Assembly: GCA_003427395.1 (NCBI GenBank)
Contig: BFEA01000525.1
Location: 644,142 to 673,249, forward strand
DNA length: 29,108 bases
Reading direction: 5' to 3'
From: Chara braunii
Lineage: Eukaryota > Streptophyta > Charophyceae > Charales > Characeae
In this document: piece after piece, positions 28,502 to 29,108 of the stretch
How positions within the stretch are numbered: the first letter of the stretch is position 1
Layout of the letters: each line of letters begins with the position of its first letter
Translations under genes and position numbers: made by a program
Notes under the pieces: model-generated
The model's input: the letters and a program-made list of their open reading frames with translations, nothing else
What the model was told of the DNA's origin: nothing
Database searches by the model: none

Positions 28502-28585
28502 GGTAGTGATATGAGCAGCCACCTCAAGTGGGGCCCCCATTGAAGGCTCCATATTAATTATGGGACGCTGGGCCCGGTTCCCGGA
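28502..28585. mobile_element. inverted remnant of the LINE 3' module plus a lone SL1
   Basis: Directly after the LINE-D A tail, GGTAGTGATATGAGCAGCCACC (given here only by its ends GGTAG and CCACC, 28502-28523) resembles the plus-strand view of the inverted module at 18180-18250. On the minus strand its loop is TGCTCATATCA. GGCTCCAT at 28544 also matches 18245. A plus-strand SL1-like GGGACGCTGGGCCCGG follows at 28562. The match is patchy. Confidence 0.4.
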
Positions 28586-28884
28586 CAGCTCTATGCTATT
28601 GGTGGTCAGAGTAACAATGCCACGTTTTCCAGGAACAACCCAGCTTCTGCTCACAGCCTTCACACAGGGGCCATTAAGGGGGGCTGCTCCTACTACCTCA
28701 CTACTGTTTTATTTTTTTGGGAAGTACGTTTATGTCACATGGGAGTTCGTACTGGGCAGAAAAAACAGGCATTGGCGTCTGTGTCAGGGCCTGAGTTCGA
28801 AAAGGCGTTCGTAACTCAGGCCGGCGGTGGTGTCAGGGTGGAGGTTTCATTAAGGCGGTTGTGTCTATTTTCTTTCTTTTTGGG
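28586..28884. other. no gene seen
   Basis: No repeat or coding region was recognised. CTGAGTTCGAAAAGGCGTTCG near 28791 has a B-box-like core but no A box at a suitable distance. Confidence 0.4.
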
Positions 28885-29108
28885 TCAGTCGCGCCGCGCC
28901 GCGCCGCGGCGGCAAGGAGAAAAAAAGTTTTTTTTTTTTTTTTTCGTCGGTCGCGCCTCACCGCGCTGTGCCGCAGCTGAAGAAAAAAAAAATGGTCGGG
29001 CCACGGCCGGGGTTTGGCCTATACATCTGGGCCATGGCCAATCTGGGGTGTGGCCGAGACATCTCGGCCGTGGCCAATCTGGGGTGTGGCCGAGACATCT
29101 CGGCAAGG
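28885..29108. repeat. GC-rich repeats and a 36-bp tandem array at the window end
   Basis: GTCGCGCC words followed by A/T runs occur twice (28889-28945 and 28948-28993). A 36-bp tandem repeat follows, with units starting near 28999 (diverged), 29035 and 29071; the last two share TGGCCAATCTGGGGTGTGGC and CGAGACATCTCGGC. GAGACATCTC-type inverted words make it partly palindromic. The array probably continues past the window. Confidence 0.85.

Overview
This looks like nuclear DNA of a green plant or streptophyte alga: transposon-rich, decaying and poor in host genes. Two antisense matches to U6 snRNA carry the plant-type U6 5' end (GTCC-TTCGGGAC-ATCCG, then AAAATTGGAACGATACAGAG). The four LINE copies have plant-L1-like reverse transcriptases with a zf-RVT-type C-terminal zinc motif, and tRNA-derived SINE heads are present. 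I cannot name the species. No intact host protein gene could be supported. The window also has scattered N bases near the start and a 446-base N gap (17730-18175).

Layout. 1-3.2 kb: direct and degenerate tandem repeats, and an unassigned minus-strand group of hydrophobic ORFs. 3.2-5.0 kb: a candidate TIR element (3238-3909) holding a full-length U6 retropseudogene with A-rich tail and 14-bp target duplications, a tRNA-like relic, a long foldback hairpin (4245-4430), and an AT-rich block with a 26-bp-stem hairpin (4735-4803). 5.07-5.58 kb: a tRNA-derived SINE with duplicated flanks. 5.6-6.5 kb: LINE-A, internally deleted. About 7.0-13.1 kb: LINE-B, nearly full length and old, split by a 389-bp hAT-like element with an 8-bp target duplication and carrying an antisense U6 fragment just after ORF2. 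13.1-18.2 kb: an acidic ORF of unknown origin, a minus-strand SINE, several short tandem repeats and the gap. 18.3-21.8 kb: LINE-C, 5'-truncated. 21.8-24.3 kb: a detached LINE 3'-UTR piece and unassigned DNA with a 56-bp tandem repeat. About 24.3-28.5 kb: LINE-D, with a long 3' UTR and poly(A). 28.5-29.1 kb: an inverted 3'-module remnant and GC-rich tandem repeats.

LINE-B, -C and -D belong to one family or closely related families, all on the plus strand. Their ORF2 has endonuclease (visible only in B), reverse transcriptase and a C-x2-C-x14-H-x4-C motif. All copies are broken, and most premature stops compared between copies are C-to-T type changes (TGG to TGA/TAG, CAA to TAA), as expected for methylated, silenced elements.

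The most interesting signal is the 3' end of this family. A stem-loop, GCTGGA-cccggtt-TCCAGC, recurs about a dozen times, mostly just after ORF2. Terminal copies are followed by one or two more stem-loops and then poly(A). Stems of those later loops differ between copies by paired, compensating changes. This suggests a structured RNA 3' module, perhaps the element's own reverse-transcription start signal, that also occurs as detached fragments.
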